Assembly: GCF_028330985.1 (NCBI RefSeq)
Contig: NZ_JAQMUE010000080.1
Location: 1-64,000, forward strand
Direction: 5' to 3'
Origin: Roseofilum reptotaenium CS-1145
Lineage (GTDB): Bacteria; Cyanobacteriota; Cyanobacteriia; Cyanobacteriales; Desertifilaceae
DNA: 64,000 nucleotides
The position numbers were made by a program, and so were the translations under genes. The notes beneath the pieces were generated by a model that worked only from the letters and a program-made list of their open reading frames with translations, searched no databases and had not been told where the DNA came from. Below, piece by piece: positions 1 to 8,739 of the stretch; position 1 is the stretch's first letter; the number at the start of each line of letters is the position of its first letter.

Positions 1-309
1 GGAGAAGTGTCGGAGATAGAATGGGCGTTAAATCTAGCCAGTCAAGCGAATATGACCCCCGAAGAATTTGAAATAGTAGATCGGCGGGGGATGATGCTGC
101 AAGATGAAAGAGGAAGAATCACTTATGCCGAAGAAAAAGGAGGAAAACGATTAATTATGCGTTTACTTAAAAAACGTTTTGGAGAAATTCCAGACGAGAT
201 CAGCCGCCAAATTGAAAGCTTATCGATTGAAAACTTAGAAGATCTAGGAGAAGAAATTTTAGACTTCAAGGGTCTCGAAGATTTAGTGAACTGGCTAAAA
301 GGTTTCTAA
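1..309 (+). CDS. Rpn/transposase-like nuclease, C-terminal DUF4351 part (5' partial)
   Basis: The reading frame is open to the first base of the window, so this is the 3' end of a longer gene; an internal GTG at position 7 is probably not the true start. The visible 100 residues hold a DUF4351-type C-terminus: a basic helix with KRLIMRLLKKRFGEI, then an acidic stretch ending in LEDLGEEILDFKGLEDLVNWL. The same tail closes the complete Rpn-family gene at 31042-31962. Full-length members carry an N-terminal PD-(D/E)XK domain (recombination-promoting nuclease / putative transposase) that lies outside the window. The role of DUF4351 is not established. The gene converges on the TpsB gene with one base between stop codons. 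Confidence 0.75.
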   Translation, partial: GEVSEIEWALNLASQANMTPEEFEIVDRRGMMLQDERGRITYAEEKGGKRLIMRLLKKRFGEIPDEISRQIESLSIENLEDLGEEILDFKGLEDLVNWLKGF

Positions 310-310
310 T

Positions 311-2119
311 TTAAAGTTCCACATTAACACTAAAATAAAACCCATCATCCTGGGCATTATTTCCTCGGTCAGGTAGATCGATAAGGGGATAGCCATAATC
401 TAAGCGGATATTCCATCCAGGAGCTACTTCCCAGAGTAATCCGACTCCCACACCCATTAAAAAGTTCTCAGAGGCTAAAACATTAGGATTGCCTTGGCTA
501 TTCCAAACTTGACCAAGATCGACAAAAGGAGCAACCATTAGAGTGGGTTGACCTTTGGTATCTCGTTGTATGGTAATTCGGTCTTCGATGGAGATTAAAA
601 ACCCATTATCTCCAGAACGGGCATTTTGTCGGTATCCTCGAACAGATTGACCGCCACCAATCACATATTGCCGTGAAGGAAGTAAGCTAGTTGTGGCCAG
701 TTGTAGGTCTCCTCGAATGGTGAGTAAATGATGGTCTCCTAACCGTTGCAAGCGCTGTAAACTTAGGAGCCAACTAAAAAAACGGCTATCGGGAGTTGAG
801 CCGGGATTCAGGGTTGCGCCAAAGGCATCAATTCCCAGATAAAATTGCGATCGCACTCCCAAAATTCCGTTCGCATCCCGACGCAAGTATTCCTGACCAA
901 AGCGAATGGCGCTACTGCGGGTTCTTCCGCGATCATCTGGTCCCGATCCAAAGCCAAACGGAACATCCCCTAAAAACGTTTGCCCGCGATGGTGGGAAAA
1001 TCCGAGAGAGAGGGCGAACTCTTGACGGGGAGAGCGGATCAGGGGTTGGCGATAGTCAAATTCATAGCGTTGGGTTTCGCCGCGAATTCCCAAATCTTGC
1101 AGTTGAATATTACTAATTTCATTATTATCGGGTAGAAATTGAATACTCAACGATCCATCCATGGCATTGATGGGGATACGGTAGGCAAACTCATAGCGAC
1201 TGGTCTTGGCGTTGTTCGTGGTACGGTTATAACCAATGGTGGCGCGATCGCCTAAACCACTCAAATTTTGATATCCGACTCGAAACCCGATCCGCTCCGA
1301 TCCCACACTTGCAGGTGAATAGTTATCTGTAAATAAATTAACGGTCAGCGGTTTTTTTAAGCTCACCCGCACCGTCAATTTGCTCTGACCAATACCCGAT
1401 CCAGGTTGCAAACTTGCTTCTACACTCTCAAAAAGAGGATCGGTTTTGAGCAGTCTTAATTGATTTTCCAAGGAAGCACTATTTAACGGTACTCCCGCCA
1501 TTCTGCGAATCCGACTGGTAATATAACTTGGATTTAAACGGCCTGCCCCTTCAACAACAATATCTTCTAAACGGCCTTCAATGACTTGAATTTCGATAAC
1601 GCCATTGTCCACCACTTGATCGCCTAAAATTGCCCGACTATTAATATAACCCCCATTCAAGTAGAGTTCTGTAATTTTATCGGCCGCCTCCCTAAGCTGA
1701 TCTAAAGTTTGGGACTTACCCTCATAATTGGCAACAATTTCCTTCAGTTGTTCCTGACTGAAAATCGTGCTTCCCGTTACTCGAATTTCGTTTACCTCAA
1801 TGGGTTGAGTGCTTTGGGGAGTCTCCGTATTTTGCGAGAGGGGAGAACATTGGGGAGAAAGATCTATCTGTTCAGGAGCAGAGATCGCAGCACACAAGGT
1901 AGGATCGTCTAGAGGAGCAATCGGGGAAAAACTCCAAGAGAACGATTCAGGAGCAGAGATCGCCTCTAGGGGTTCAGGAACAAATTCAAACTCAGGGGAA
2001 ATGGGGTCAGATCCAATTTCCAATGTATTAGGAGTCCTGGGGGAACTCGCCCAACTCGGAGCCATCAGGAACACTAAGGTACTCACAGATAGACTGGAAA
2101 TAAATAAGGCACTCCTCAC
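311..2119 (-). CDS. ShlB/FhaC/HecB-family outer-membrane transporter (TpsB)
   Basis: A 602-residue two-partner-secretion pore protein. It begins at a GTG with an AGG about ten bases upstream and has a Sec signal peptide (hydrophobic stretch to about residue 24, ending ASS). A POTRA region follows at about 108-260 (VNEIRVTGSTIF, GYINSRAIL, IEIQVIEGRLEDI), then a beta-barrel to the C-terminus with the family's VRGYR motif (in GGGQSVRGYRQNA) and a terminal aromatic-rich strand ending FYFSVNVEL. TpsB proteins export large filamentous haemagglutinin-type TpsA partners across the outer membrane. No TpsA gene is visible here, so the partner is elsewhere or the gene is an orphan. A glutamine/proline-rich linker separates the signal peptide from POTRA, as is usual in cyanobacterial members. 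Confidence 0.88.
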   Translation of the reverse strand: MRSALFISSLSVSTLVFLMAPSWASSPRTPNTLEIGSDPISPEFEFVPEPLEAISAPESFSWSFSPIAPLDDPTLCAAISAPEQIDLSPQCSPLSQNTETPQSTQPIEVNEIRVTGSTIFSQEQLKEIVANYEGKSQTLDQLREAADKITELYLNGGYINSRAILGDQVVDNGVIEIQVIEGRLEDIVVEGAGRLNPSYITSRIRRMAGVPLNSASLENQLRLLKTDPLFESVEASLQPGSGIGQSKLTVRVSLKKPLTVNLFTDNYSPASVGSERIGFRVGYQNLSGLGDRATIGYNRTTNNAKTSRYEFAYRIPINAMDGSLSIQFLPDNNEISNIQLQDLGIRGETQRYEFDYRQPLIRSPRQEFALSLGFSHHRGQTFLGDVPFGFGSGPDDRGRTRSSAIRFGQEYLRRDANGILGVRSQFYLGIDAFGATLNPGSTPDSRFFSWLLSLQRLQRLGDHHLLTIRGDLQLATTSLLPSRQYVIGGGQSVRGYRQNARSGDNGFLISIEDRITIQRDTKGQPTLMVAPFVDLGQVWNSQGNPNVLASENFLMGVGVGLLWEVAPGWNIRLDYGYPLIDLPDRGNNAQDDGFYFSVNVEL

Positions 2120-2301
2120 ACTACAGACCTCATGAGATAGGGGTTGACGTTTGCGGTAGATTGCAGGCGATTTAGCAGTAATCCTAATAGATTAGGTTCT
2201 TGCAGAAATCAGGCAATAGGCACGAATAGCAATAGACAATAGTCATAAGAATAGAGGATTACTACATCACTATTCATATTCTGCCCACTTATGCAAGAGG
2301 T

Positions 2302-3123
2302 CTATTGAATTTCATTGGGATCAATGCCTAATTCCTGGAGTTTAGCCGCCAGAAGGGTTGCTCGATGCTCTGCTTCCTCCGCTCGTTGTTGCTCCTGCTC
2401 GGCTCGTTCGCGTTCCTGCTGTGCCTGCTCTTCTCCAGTGGGTAATAAATTTCCTTCTCTATCCCACCAGCGCAACCAGGGTAGATCGACATTTTGATAC
2501 CGCCCTTGCCAAATCCCCAATTCTACACCCATTTCCGGAATGACAAAATGGCCGCGTGAGTTCGGTGAGAGTAATTGATAGCTTCCATTCACTAAATGAT
2601 ACACTTCTACATTGGACTTTGTGACTTCGTAAATTCCATAATAGGCTGGCTTAATGACTTGTTCATACACCCAAAATTTACCGAAAAGAGGAGTCCGATC
2701 GCGTTCTTCTGAAACATTTCCGCACACGAACTCCAAGGCAATTTGAGGGTGAATCAATTCTTTCCACAGAACATAGGAGCGACGCATTTGCCCATCTAGA
2801 GTAGCGGGTACATTAGCTACATAAAACCAATCGGGAGATTCGGCTCCTTTTTCGGGAGGATGGGTTAAGTGCCAGTAAATTCCACTATCTTGACCAATGC
2901 AATAATCACGTTCTGGATGAAGTTGGTCAAGAATTGGACGAATGGATTCCGTCAGTAAGATGCTTTGGGGGAGTTCTTGGAAATTTTTCACGAAGGAGCC
3001 ATCCTCACAAGGCAGTTGAGTATGATCCGGGAGGAGATCGAAGTAGTCTTCCAAAATCGAGTTATCTTCACCAGGACCTTGAGTGCGATCGGGTAAGGGG
3101 GTAAAGCGTTCTGTAGAAGTCAT
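2302..3123 (-). CDS. Uma2-family PD-(D/E)XK nuclease-like protein
   Basis: 273 residues matching the Uma2 (DUF820) family, an expanded cyanobacterial group with a restriction-endonuclease-like fold. Visible hallmarks are SPDWFYV (the catalytic-type Asp in PD) and IALEFVCGN, which corresponds to the usual ivvEvlSps segment but lacks the Ser-Pro, followed by the YGIYEV/VYHLVNG/YQLL strand pattern. The C-terminus (from about 228) is a charged coiled coil rich in E, Q and R. Biological role and substrate are unknown for the family. About 180 bp with GGCAATA-like repeats separates it from the TpsB gene; it is divergent from the photolyase gene. Confidence 0.8.
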   Translation of the reverse strand: MTSTERFTPLPDRTQGPGEDNSILEDYFDLLPDHTQLPCEDGSFVKNFQELPQSILLTESIRPILDQLHPERDYCIGQDSGIYWHLTHPPEKGAESPDWFYVANVPATLDGQMRRSYVLWKELIHPQIALEFVCGNVSEERDRTPLFGKFWVYEQVIKPAYYGIYEVTKSNVEVYHLVNGSYQLLSPNSRGHFVIPEMGVELGIWQGRYQNVDLPWLRWWDREGNLLPTGEEQAQQERERAEQEQQRAEEAEHRATLLAAKLQELGIDPNEIQ

Positions 3124-3236
3124 AGCTCAGAGGTGCAGTTTTGTCGATCGCTTCTACCGTAGCGCAAACCTTAGAACTTATGCCAAGAAGAGAGGGTTGA
3201 AACCATGATATACTAACCCAAGAATATTAAAGTTTT

Positions 3237-4688
3237 ATGTCGAATCTGGTTCTATTTTGGCATCGACGCGATTTAAGGGTTAGGGATAATTTAGGGTTAA
3301 GCTATGCCCAATCCAGAGCGAATCTTTTAGTGGGTTGTTTTTGCTTCGATCCACAAATTTTGCATAGGGATGATATTTCACCGATCCGCCTACATTATCT
3401 TTTAGGCTGTTTACAAGAGTTACAACAGCACTATCAACACCTTAAGCATCCGTTTCTGTTATTGCAAGGTCAACCGGAGCAGGTAATTCCTGATGTTGCT
3501 CGGGATTTAGGGGCGATCGCGGTGGTTTGGAATCGGGATGTGGAACCCTATAGTCAACTGCGCGATCGCCGAGTGACTGAAGGCTTAAACGAAAGAGGAA
3601 TTGAGGTTAAAACAGTTTGGGATCAGCTTTTAGTGGCTCCAGAAGCGATTCACACACAAGCGGGAAATCCCTATACGGTTTATACTCCATTTTGGAAGAA
3701 CTGGCAAGGACAAAAAAAGCTCAATCCAGTCTCCGATTTACAACCGGGAGAAGGGTTAACTCAATCCCAGAAAAAAGCGTTAGATCGGGTGGAGGTTATT
3801 GATTTTCCGAGTTTGAAAGATTGGGGATATTCCGAGCCAGAGAAGTTATTCATTACACCAGGAGAGCGTGCGGCTCAACGGCAATTGGAAGAATTTGCCG
3901 ATCGCTCCCTGGAAACCTACGAGCAGCAACGCAATACTCCCAGTATAGACGGCACATCGAAGCTCAGTGCTGCCTTAAAATTGGGAGCGATCGGCATTCG
4001 CAGGATATGGCAAACGACTCAAGAGGCGATCGGCAAAGCTGCCAGCGATCGAACCCTTAAAAACATCCAAACTTGGCAACAAGAACTAGCCTGGCGAGAA
4101 TTTTACCAGCATGTACTCTACCACTTTCCCGAACTCGCTGATGGGCCGTATCGATCGCCATTTAAATGCTTTCCTTGGGATAATAACCCCCAACAGTTCC
4201 AAGCTTGGTGTGAAGGAAAAACCGGCTATCCCATCGTCGATGCCGCCATGCGTCAACTGAACACAACTGGATGGATGCATAACCGGTGTCGGATGATTGT
4301 TGCCAGCTTTTTAACCAAGGATTTAATCATTAATTGGCAATGGGGAGAACAGTATTTTATGCAGCATCTCATCGATGGAGATTTAGCCGCCAATAACGGG
4401 GGATGGCAATGGAGCGCATCGAGTGGTATGGATGCCAAACCCTTACGAATTTTTAATCCTGCCACTCAAGCACAAAAGTTCGATCCAGAAGCCCAGTATA
4501 TCCGCCAATGGTTACCGGAACTAAAGTCAGTTCAAACCAAAGATTTAGTAACGGGGAATATTCCCCCTTTAGTCCGTCAAGCTTGCAATTATCCCTTACC
4601 CATTGTCAACCACAATCAACAACAACGGGAATTTAAACAACGTTATCAACAAGTGAAAGAAAATTTATCGTCACGTGTTGAACTTTAG
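3237..4688 (+). CDS. phr: Deoxyribodipyrimidine photolyase (CPD photolyase, cryptochrome/photolyase class)
   Basis: 483 residues, normal for class I CPD photolyases, which repair cyclobutane pyrimidine dimers with blue light. The N-terminal antenna-binding Rossmann domain starts [15 protein letters not shown]. The C-terminal FAD-binding domain carries the classic signatures [41 protein letters not shown] and [15 protein letters not shown], including the Trp residues used for flavin photoreduction. The set of residues resembles the deazaflavin (8-HDF) type common in cyanobacteria, though the chromophore cannot be proven from sequence. A bidirectional hairpin overlaps the stop codon. The gene is monocistronic and divergent from the Uma2 gene. 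Confidence 0.95.
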   Translation: MSNLVLFWHRRDLRVRDNLGLSYAQSRANLLVGCFCFDPQILHRDDISPIRLHYLLGCLQELQQHYQHLKHPFLLLQGQPEQVIPDVARDLGAIAVVWNRDVEPYSQLRDRRVTEGLNERGIEVKTVWDQLLVAPEAIHTQAGNPYTVYTPFWKNWQGQKKLNPVSDLQPGEGLTQSQKKALDRVEVIDFPSLKDWGYSEPEKLFITPGERAAQRQLEEFADRSLETYEQQRNTPSIDGTSKLSAALKLGAIGIRRIWQTTQEAIGKAASDRTLKNIQTWQQELAWREFYQHVLYHFPELADGPYRSPFKCFPWDNNPQQFQAWCEGKTGYPIVDAAMRQLNTTGWMHNRCRMIVASFLTKDLIINWQWGEQYFMQHLIDGDLAANNGGWQWSASSGMDAKPLRIFNPATQAQKFDPEAQYIRQWLPELKSVQTKDLVTGNIPPLVRQACNYPLPIVNHNQQQREFKQRYQQVKENLSSRVEL

Positions 4689-4719
4689 CGCTATGGCAGC
4701 TCAGAGCGCTAAAGTTCAA
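4678..4719. terminator. Perfect 15-bp inverted repeat between convergent genes
   Basis: TTGAACTTTAGCGCT (4678-4692) and AGCGCTAAAGTTCAA (4705-4719) are exact reverse complements around a 12-base loop. The left arm contains the stop codon of the photolyase gene and the right arm ends 12 bases before the stop codon of the convergent gene. It would form a strong hairpin in transcripts of either direction and most likely works as a bidirectional terminator, although no long U-tract follows. Confidence 0.75.
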
Positions 4720-4731
4720 TAACCAACCTCC

Positions 4732-5649
4732 TTAAATTCCACTATTCCAAAGATCGTGCATAAAATACATCTGTACCGGATCTAGCTTTCCTTGCTGAAC
4801 TAAATAATTGAAGAAATAAAGGGTCGCTATGCGGACATCATCTTCACTAGCTTCTTGCTCTGGTGTAATATCGTGGTGAGTCATATGAGAAAGCGTGCGG
4901 TAATTTTCCTTCACCTTAGACAGATTTTTAATTTTGACTCCCAATTGATATAACTGCATAAACGCCAAAAATTCCACAATCGATTTACGGATTTTTGCTT
5001 CCACTTCCCCCGGATTCACAATTTTATTCTTCTCAATTTTACCATTCAGTCCTTCAATGATAAACTCTCGCACTTGACCACTGTAAACTCCGCGATCGTA
5101 GGCTAAAATAGCTTCTGAAATCTTGAGTCCATAGCGAGGTTTACGGAATCCAGGAATTCCCGGATCGGTCCGTTTATTAACCATATATCCAACGCGAAAT
5201 GCAGCCACATTAGCGACTAGGTCGAGTTCAGATGCATCCGCTTCTAAAGCCTTATAAATGGTTGGGAATTTTCTGGAGCGAAAATCAAGAACGGCTTGGG
5301 CTAAATCGCCACTCCAAGAACTATGTTTAGCGGTCCAAGCGGTCGTAAAATTGAACCAACTGCCCAAACCCGGAAGTTGAATTTGATCGGACAAAGAAGC
5401 AATGAAATGGGCAAGATCTGTATTGTGAGCGCATAATGATATGGTGGTATCTAAGCGATTATCAATATATTCAACATCTGACAAAATTGCCCAACGGAAT
5501 AGAGAACTTGTATAAGATTTGCGGGTATAGCGACGCAATTCATTGGCTATCTCATAGGGAGAAGCCTGAGGATATTGGATTTCCAAATGCTCCACAAAAG
5601 ATAGCATTTGCAGGCGGTTGTATTCCAGAGAAGAGGTTAGAGTATTCAT
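4732..5649 (-). CDS. Hypothetical protein, mostly helical, no recognised domain
   Basis: 305 residues that I do not recognise. The protein appears soluble: there is no signal peptide or clear membrane segment, and amphipathic helices dominate (for example VREFIIEGLNGKIEKNKI, EAKIRKSIVEFLAFMQLYQLG). The C-terminal part has an acidic helix (EQEASEDDVRIATLYFFNYLVQQG). The ATG start at 5649 is plausible but no strong Shine-Dalgarno site precedes it. It converges on the photolyase gene and lies 29 bp upstream of no obvious partner; the BrkB gene, on the same strand, is transcribed towards it and could be cotranscribed. Likely a lineage-restricted cyanobacterial protein. Confidence 0.6.
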   Translation of the reverse strand: MNTLTSSLEYNRLQMLSFVEHLEIQYPQASPYEIANELRRYTRKSYTSSLFRWAILSDVEYIDNRLDTTISLCAHNTDLAHFIASLSDQIQLPGLGSWFNFTTAWTAKHSSWSGDLAQAVLDFRSRKFPTIYKALEADASELDLVANVAAFRVGYMVNKRTDPGIPGFRKPRYGLKISEAILAYDRGVYSGQVREFIIEGLNGKIEKNKIVNPGEVEAKIRKSIVEFLAFMQLYQLGVKIKNLSKVKENYRTLSHMTHHDITPEQEASEDDVRIATLYFFNYLVQQGKLDPVQMYFMHDLWNSGI

Positions 5650-5678
5650 AGATGCAGACGTTGAATGATGGAAATAGA

Positions 5679-6728
5679 TTATACTTGATCGTCCTGATGA
5701 TGCAGAGAGTGTTCAACTCGACGGATAAATTTTTTCAGTTGAACAATTCTCTTGCGTTTTTTCCGTTGTTGCTCTAAGGGTTCAGACGGTGAGTGGAACG
5801 TTTTGGAATGACTCCAAGATCCTTCACCAGTATGGATAGCATGACGACGAGGACGAATCGTTGTGCCATAGCGGTTCGCCCAAACTTGAGTAAATTCTGC
5901 ACCAATGAGTAAGATTTGCGCAGTAAAAAAGATCCATAATAGTAAAACCACAAATGAGCCAGCAGCTCCATAAAAGGATTTGACGCTACTGTGTCCCAAG
6001 TATAAACTAATTCCCCATTTCCCTAGGGTAAAGAGGATAGAGGTTAGGGTAGAACCCACCCAAACATCGGCCCAAGAAACTTTGGCATCGGGCAAGATTT
6101 TATAAATGGCTCCAAACAGAAGAGTAACAACAATAAAAGAAACCAAAAGTTCAGTCGATCGCCAAACATTAGCGGGGGTATCCATCCATTGATCCAGCCA
6201 TTCACTCACGCCAGCTAGAACGGAACTAAAGACGAGGGAGACGAGCAGGAGAAACCCGATCGCGATGATCATTAAAACGGATAGAACTCTAGCCATGAGA
6301 AAATTCAAGAAGCCGCGTTCAGGTTTGGGGGTAACGCCCCAAATAATATTGAGGGCGACTTTGAGTTGAGCAAAGACCGTAGTTGCGCCAAAAAACAAAG
6401 TAGCGATCGCCACGACAGTCGCCATCAGACCCGACTGGGGTTGATAGCGTTCGCGAATCAAGGTTTGAATAGATTGAGCGGCTTCTGACCCAATAAACTG
6501 TTGCAGTTGAATCGCCAGTTGTTCTTGTGCGGCTTCTTTGCCGATCGCAAAGCTGGCTACGGCAACAGCAATAATCAGCGTGGGAGCTAAAGAAAACACC
6601 ATATAATAGGCTAGGGCTGCTGCCAGGATGGGAACCCGGTCTTGCCGCCATTGCACAAAGGTTTCTTTGAGTAATCTCCAGATTGCGTAGAGTTTCACAG
6701 GACTGACGCAGAAAGAACTCGAGTACAC
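5679..6728 (-). CDS. YihY/virulence factor BrkB family inner-membrane protein
   Basis: 349 residues with about six membrane segments and the family's N-terminal signature: RVPILAAALAYYMVFSLAPTL, then FFGATTVFAQLKVALNIIW, YKILPDAKVSWADVWVG and the C-terminal FYGAAGSFVVLLLWIFF. BrkB/YihY proteins were once thought to be RNase BN; that assignment is wrong and the true role (transport or envelope function) is unsettled. A GTG at 6728 is used as start; a second GTG ten codons downstream is also possible. The C-terminal 60 residues are basic and cytoplasmic. Same strand as the hypothetical gene downstream, 29 bp apart. Confidence 0.88.
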   Translation of the reverse strand: MYSSSFCVSPVKLYAIWRLLKETFVQWRQDRVPILAAALAYYMVFSLAPTLIIAVAVASFAIGKEAAQEQLAIQLQQFIGSEAAQSIQTLIRERYQPQSGLMATVVAIATLFFGATTVFAQLKVALNIIWGVTPKPERGFLNFLMARVLSVLMIIAIGFLLLVSLVFSSVLAGVSEWLDQWMDTPANVWRSTELLVSFIVVTLLFGAIYKILPDAKVSWADVWVGSTLTSILFTLGKWGISLYLGHSSVKSFYGAAGSFVVLLLWIFFTAQILLIGAEFTQVWANRYGTTIRPRRHAIHTGEGSWSHSKTFHSPSEPLEQQRKKRKRIVQLKKFIRRVEHSLHHQDDQV

Positions 6729-6845
6729 TACTATAAAAGCTTATCTGTCCCTATCCGGCTAGTGTTTTAATTGCCTTGATTTTAGGGGAGCCGGGTGTAG
6801 AAATTTGTTAAAGTACGGCTGAGGTATGCAGCACAGACTCCAACA

Positions 6846-8027
6846 ATGAGAGCAATAATTAAAAGACCATGGCAATGGGTGAGCTTGTCCCTAATCATCA
6901 CGGTCTTGATTATGGGGTTGCAAGCTGTCAAACCAATACAGGCGAACCCTCCAAAAGCGATCGATGAAATTCGAGGCGTTTGGTTAACGAATGTCAGTAG
7001 TGCCGTTTTGTATAGTCCTTGGGGCATCGATCGGGCGATCGCCCAACTATCCCAACTCAATTTTAACACGATTTATCCGGTGGCCTGGAACCGAGGCGTA
7101 ACGTTTTACCCCAGCGATACGGCCAAAGAAACGATTGGTCGCCAGCAAGATGTATTGCTCAATACCATCCGTTTTCGTCAGGATACCCTAGAAGAAATCA
7201 TTACTCTGGGTCATGAGCAGGGAATGCGAGTAATTCCCTGGTTTGAGTATGGGTTTATGGCTCCCAAAAATTCTTTGTTGGCGAAACGCCATCCCAGTTG
7301 GTTAGCCCAAAGTCGGGATGGGCAAGCTTTGAATTACCATGGTAAATATGGTTTAGATTGGCTTAATCCTCTGCATCCAGAAGTCCAACAATTGTTGATC
7401 GATCTGATTGTAGAAGTCGTGACCCGTTATGATGTGGATGGCATCCAACTTGATGACCATTTTAGTTTACCGGTGGAATTAGGATACGATCCTTTTACCC
7501 TGTGGCTTTATCAACAGGAACATAACGGAGAGATTCCGCCAGAAAATTATCAAAATGAGGCATGGATGCGTTGGAGAGCCAATAAACTGACTGACGTGGT
7601 TAAGCGGATTCATGACCGGGTTAAAGAAATTAAGCCCGATTGTATTGTGTCCCTATCGCCTAATCCCCGCGCATTTGCGTATCGCAATTATCTACAAGAT
7701 TGGCAAACTTGGGTCGAGGCGGGTTTAATTGATGAGTTGGTGATCCAAGTGTATCGGAGTGGGATGGACAGTTTTCTGCGAGATTTACCCGATCCGGTAA
7801 TTCCGAAGTTACAGCAGAAGATTCCAGTGGCGATCGGTATTTCTACTGGAACAGTGAGAACACCTATCCCCTTAAATTTAATAGAACAACAAGTCAATGC
7901 AGTTCGCGATCGCGCTTTGGATGGCTTTTCATTCTTTTATTGGGAAAGTTTGTGGGGATATATTGCCCCAGAATCTCCCCAAGTTCGCCGTCGAGGACTC
8001 CAGGAGATTATTGCCAAAACTGAGTAA
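6846..8027 (+). CDS. Family-10-like glycosyl hydrolase (GHL10 / DUF187)
   Basis: 393 residues. It starts with a hydrophobic export signal (WVSLSLIITVLIMGLQAV), so it is probably secreted or periplasmic. A GHL10 TIM-barrel follows: EIRGVWLTNVSS, NFNTIYPVAWNRG, VIPWFEYGFM, DVDGIQLDDHFSLP and DELVIQVYR. Asp residues in GIQLDDHF occupy the position expected for catalytic acids. Family members are thought to act on cell-wall or extracellular polysaccharides, but the substrate is unknown. The gene is divergent from the BrkB gene and is followed after 53 bp by a small membrane-protein gene. Confidence 0.85.
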   Translation: MRAIIKRPWQWVSLSLIITVLIMGLQAVKPIQANPPKAIDEIRGVWLTNVSSAVLYSPWGIDRAIAQLSQLNFNTIYPVAWNRGVTFYPSDTAKETIGRQQDVLLNTIRFRQDTLEEIITLGHEQGMRVIPWFEYGFMAPKNSLLAKRHPSWLAQSRDGQALNYHGKYGLDWLNPLHPEVQQLLIDLIVEVVTRYDVDGIQLDDHFSLPVELGYDPFTLWLYQQEHNGEIPPENYQNEAWMRWRANKLTDVVKRIHDRVKEIKPDCIVSLSPNPRAFAYRNYLQDWQTWVEAGLIDELVIQVYRSGMDSFLRDLPDPVIPKLQQKIPVAIGISTGTVRTPIPLNLIEQQVNAVRDRALDGFSFFYWESLWGYIAPESPQVRRRGLQEIIAKTE

Positions 8028-8057
8028 TCTCCCCCATTTCCTGTTCCCTATTCCCTA

Positions 8058-8080
8058 CCGCAAAGCGCTATAATTCCCCC
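8058..8080 (+). promoter_or_regulatory. GC-palindrome plus TATAAT immediately before a start codon
   Basis: GCAAAGCGC is followed at once by TATAAT and then, seven bases on, by the ATG at 8081. The same arrangement (GC-rich near-palindrome, TATAAT-like box, ATG within about 4-9 bases) occurs before the genes at 30829 and 50261. It could be a promoter giving a very short leader or simply the end of a dispersed repeat; there is no Shine-Dalgarno site in any of the three. Confidence 0.4.
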
Positions 8081-8647
8081 ATGATTGGATCGGGTTTTGG
8101 AATTCAATGGACAATCAATACCTTCATCGGATTTCTACTGAGTCTGTTGCTGATTGAAGTTGGCGAACGACCAGATCTGGGAATCGCAGAAGGATTCATT
8201 GGCGGCGCGATCGTTGGCCTGATGCAATTGATCGTGGTTCTACCCCACTTCAAACAGGCTCGCTGGTGGATGGTCATCAGTGCTCTCTGTTGGGGAATTA
8301 TGGGCTGGAGTGACTTAGGGGCAATGGGTTGGATCGCCCCTAGAACCCTAGATATTTCTGTGCGCTTGCTCTATGGTCTTTGGGAAGGAGCTAAAGTGGG
8401 GTTTGTTCTGGGTGTGGGCCAATATATACTCCTTTCCCACGAAGTTCCCCAAGCCTGGCGTTGGATTATTGCCAGTACCATTGATTGGGCGATCGCCCTA
8501 GCCTGTGGTTGGGCACTTGGAGGTCTCCTCCGGCTTCAATTTCGTCTATTTCTTGGTGACGTAATCGGTTTAGGATGTGTCTGGTTAATTGTGGGAGGTT
8601 TAACCGGTTTTGCCCTCACTTTATTGTTGAATCGCCGCAAGTCTTGA
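8081..8647 (+). CDS. Small hypothetical integral membrane protein
   Basis: 188 residues with about five hydrophobic segments (for example TINTFIGFLLSLLLIEV, FIGGAIVGLMQLIVVLP, WMVISALCWGIMGWSDL, WIIASTIDWAIALACGWAL and the C-terminal VWLIVGGLTGFALTLLL). No catalytic motif is seen. The Gly/Trp-rich helices and size resemble cyanobacterial membrane proteins of unknown function. ATG start directly behind a TATAAT-like box; probably weakly expressed or regulated independently of the hydrolase gene upstream. Confidence 0.65.
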   Translation: MIGSGFGIQWTINTFIGFLLSLLLIEVGERPDLGIAEGFIGGAIVGLMQLIVVLPHFKQARWWMVISALCWGIMGWSDLGAMGWIAPRTLDISVRLLYGLWEGAKVGFVLGVGQYILLSHEVPQAWRWIIASTIDWAIALACGWALGGLLRLQFRLFLGDVIGLGCVWLIVGGLTGFALTLLLNRRKS

Positions 8648-8739
8648 AAGAAGTTTTAAACTTTCTTATAATTAGGAAATAGGGATATCTAACATAACAA
8701 AAACTAAGCGATCGCACTCATAAGAGCAAGGAGTTAATC

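Noticed and set aside
796-2135. Rightward open frames across the TpsB gene
   Set aside because: They lie wholly within the intact TpsB gene on the other strand, are Arg/Ser-rich and lack ribosome sites.
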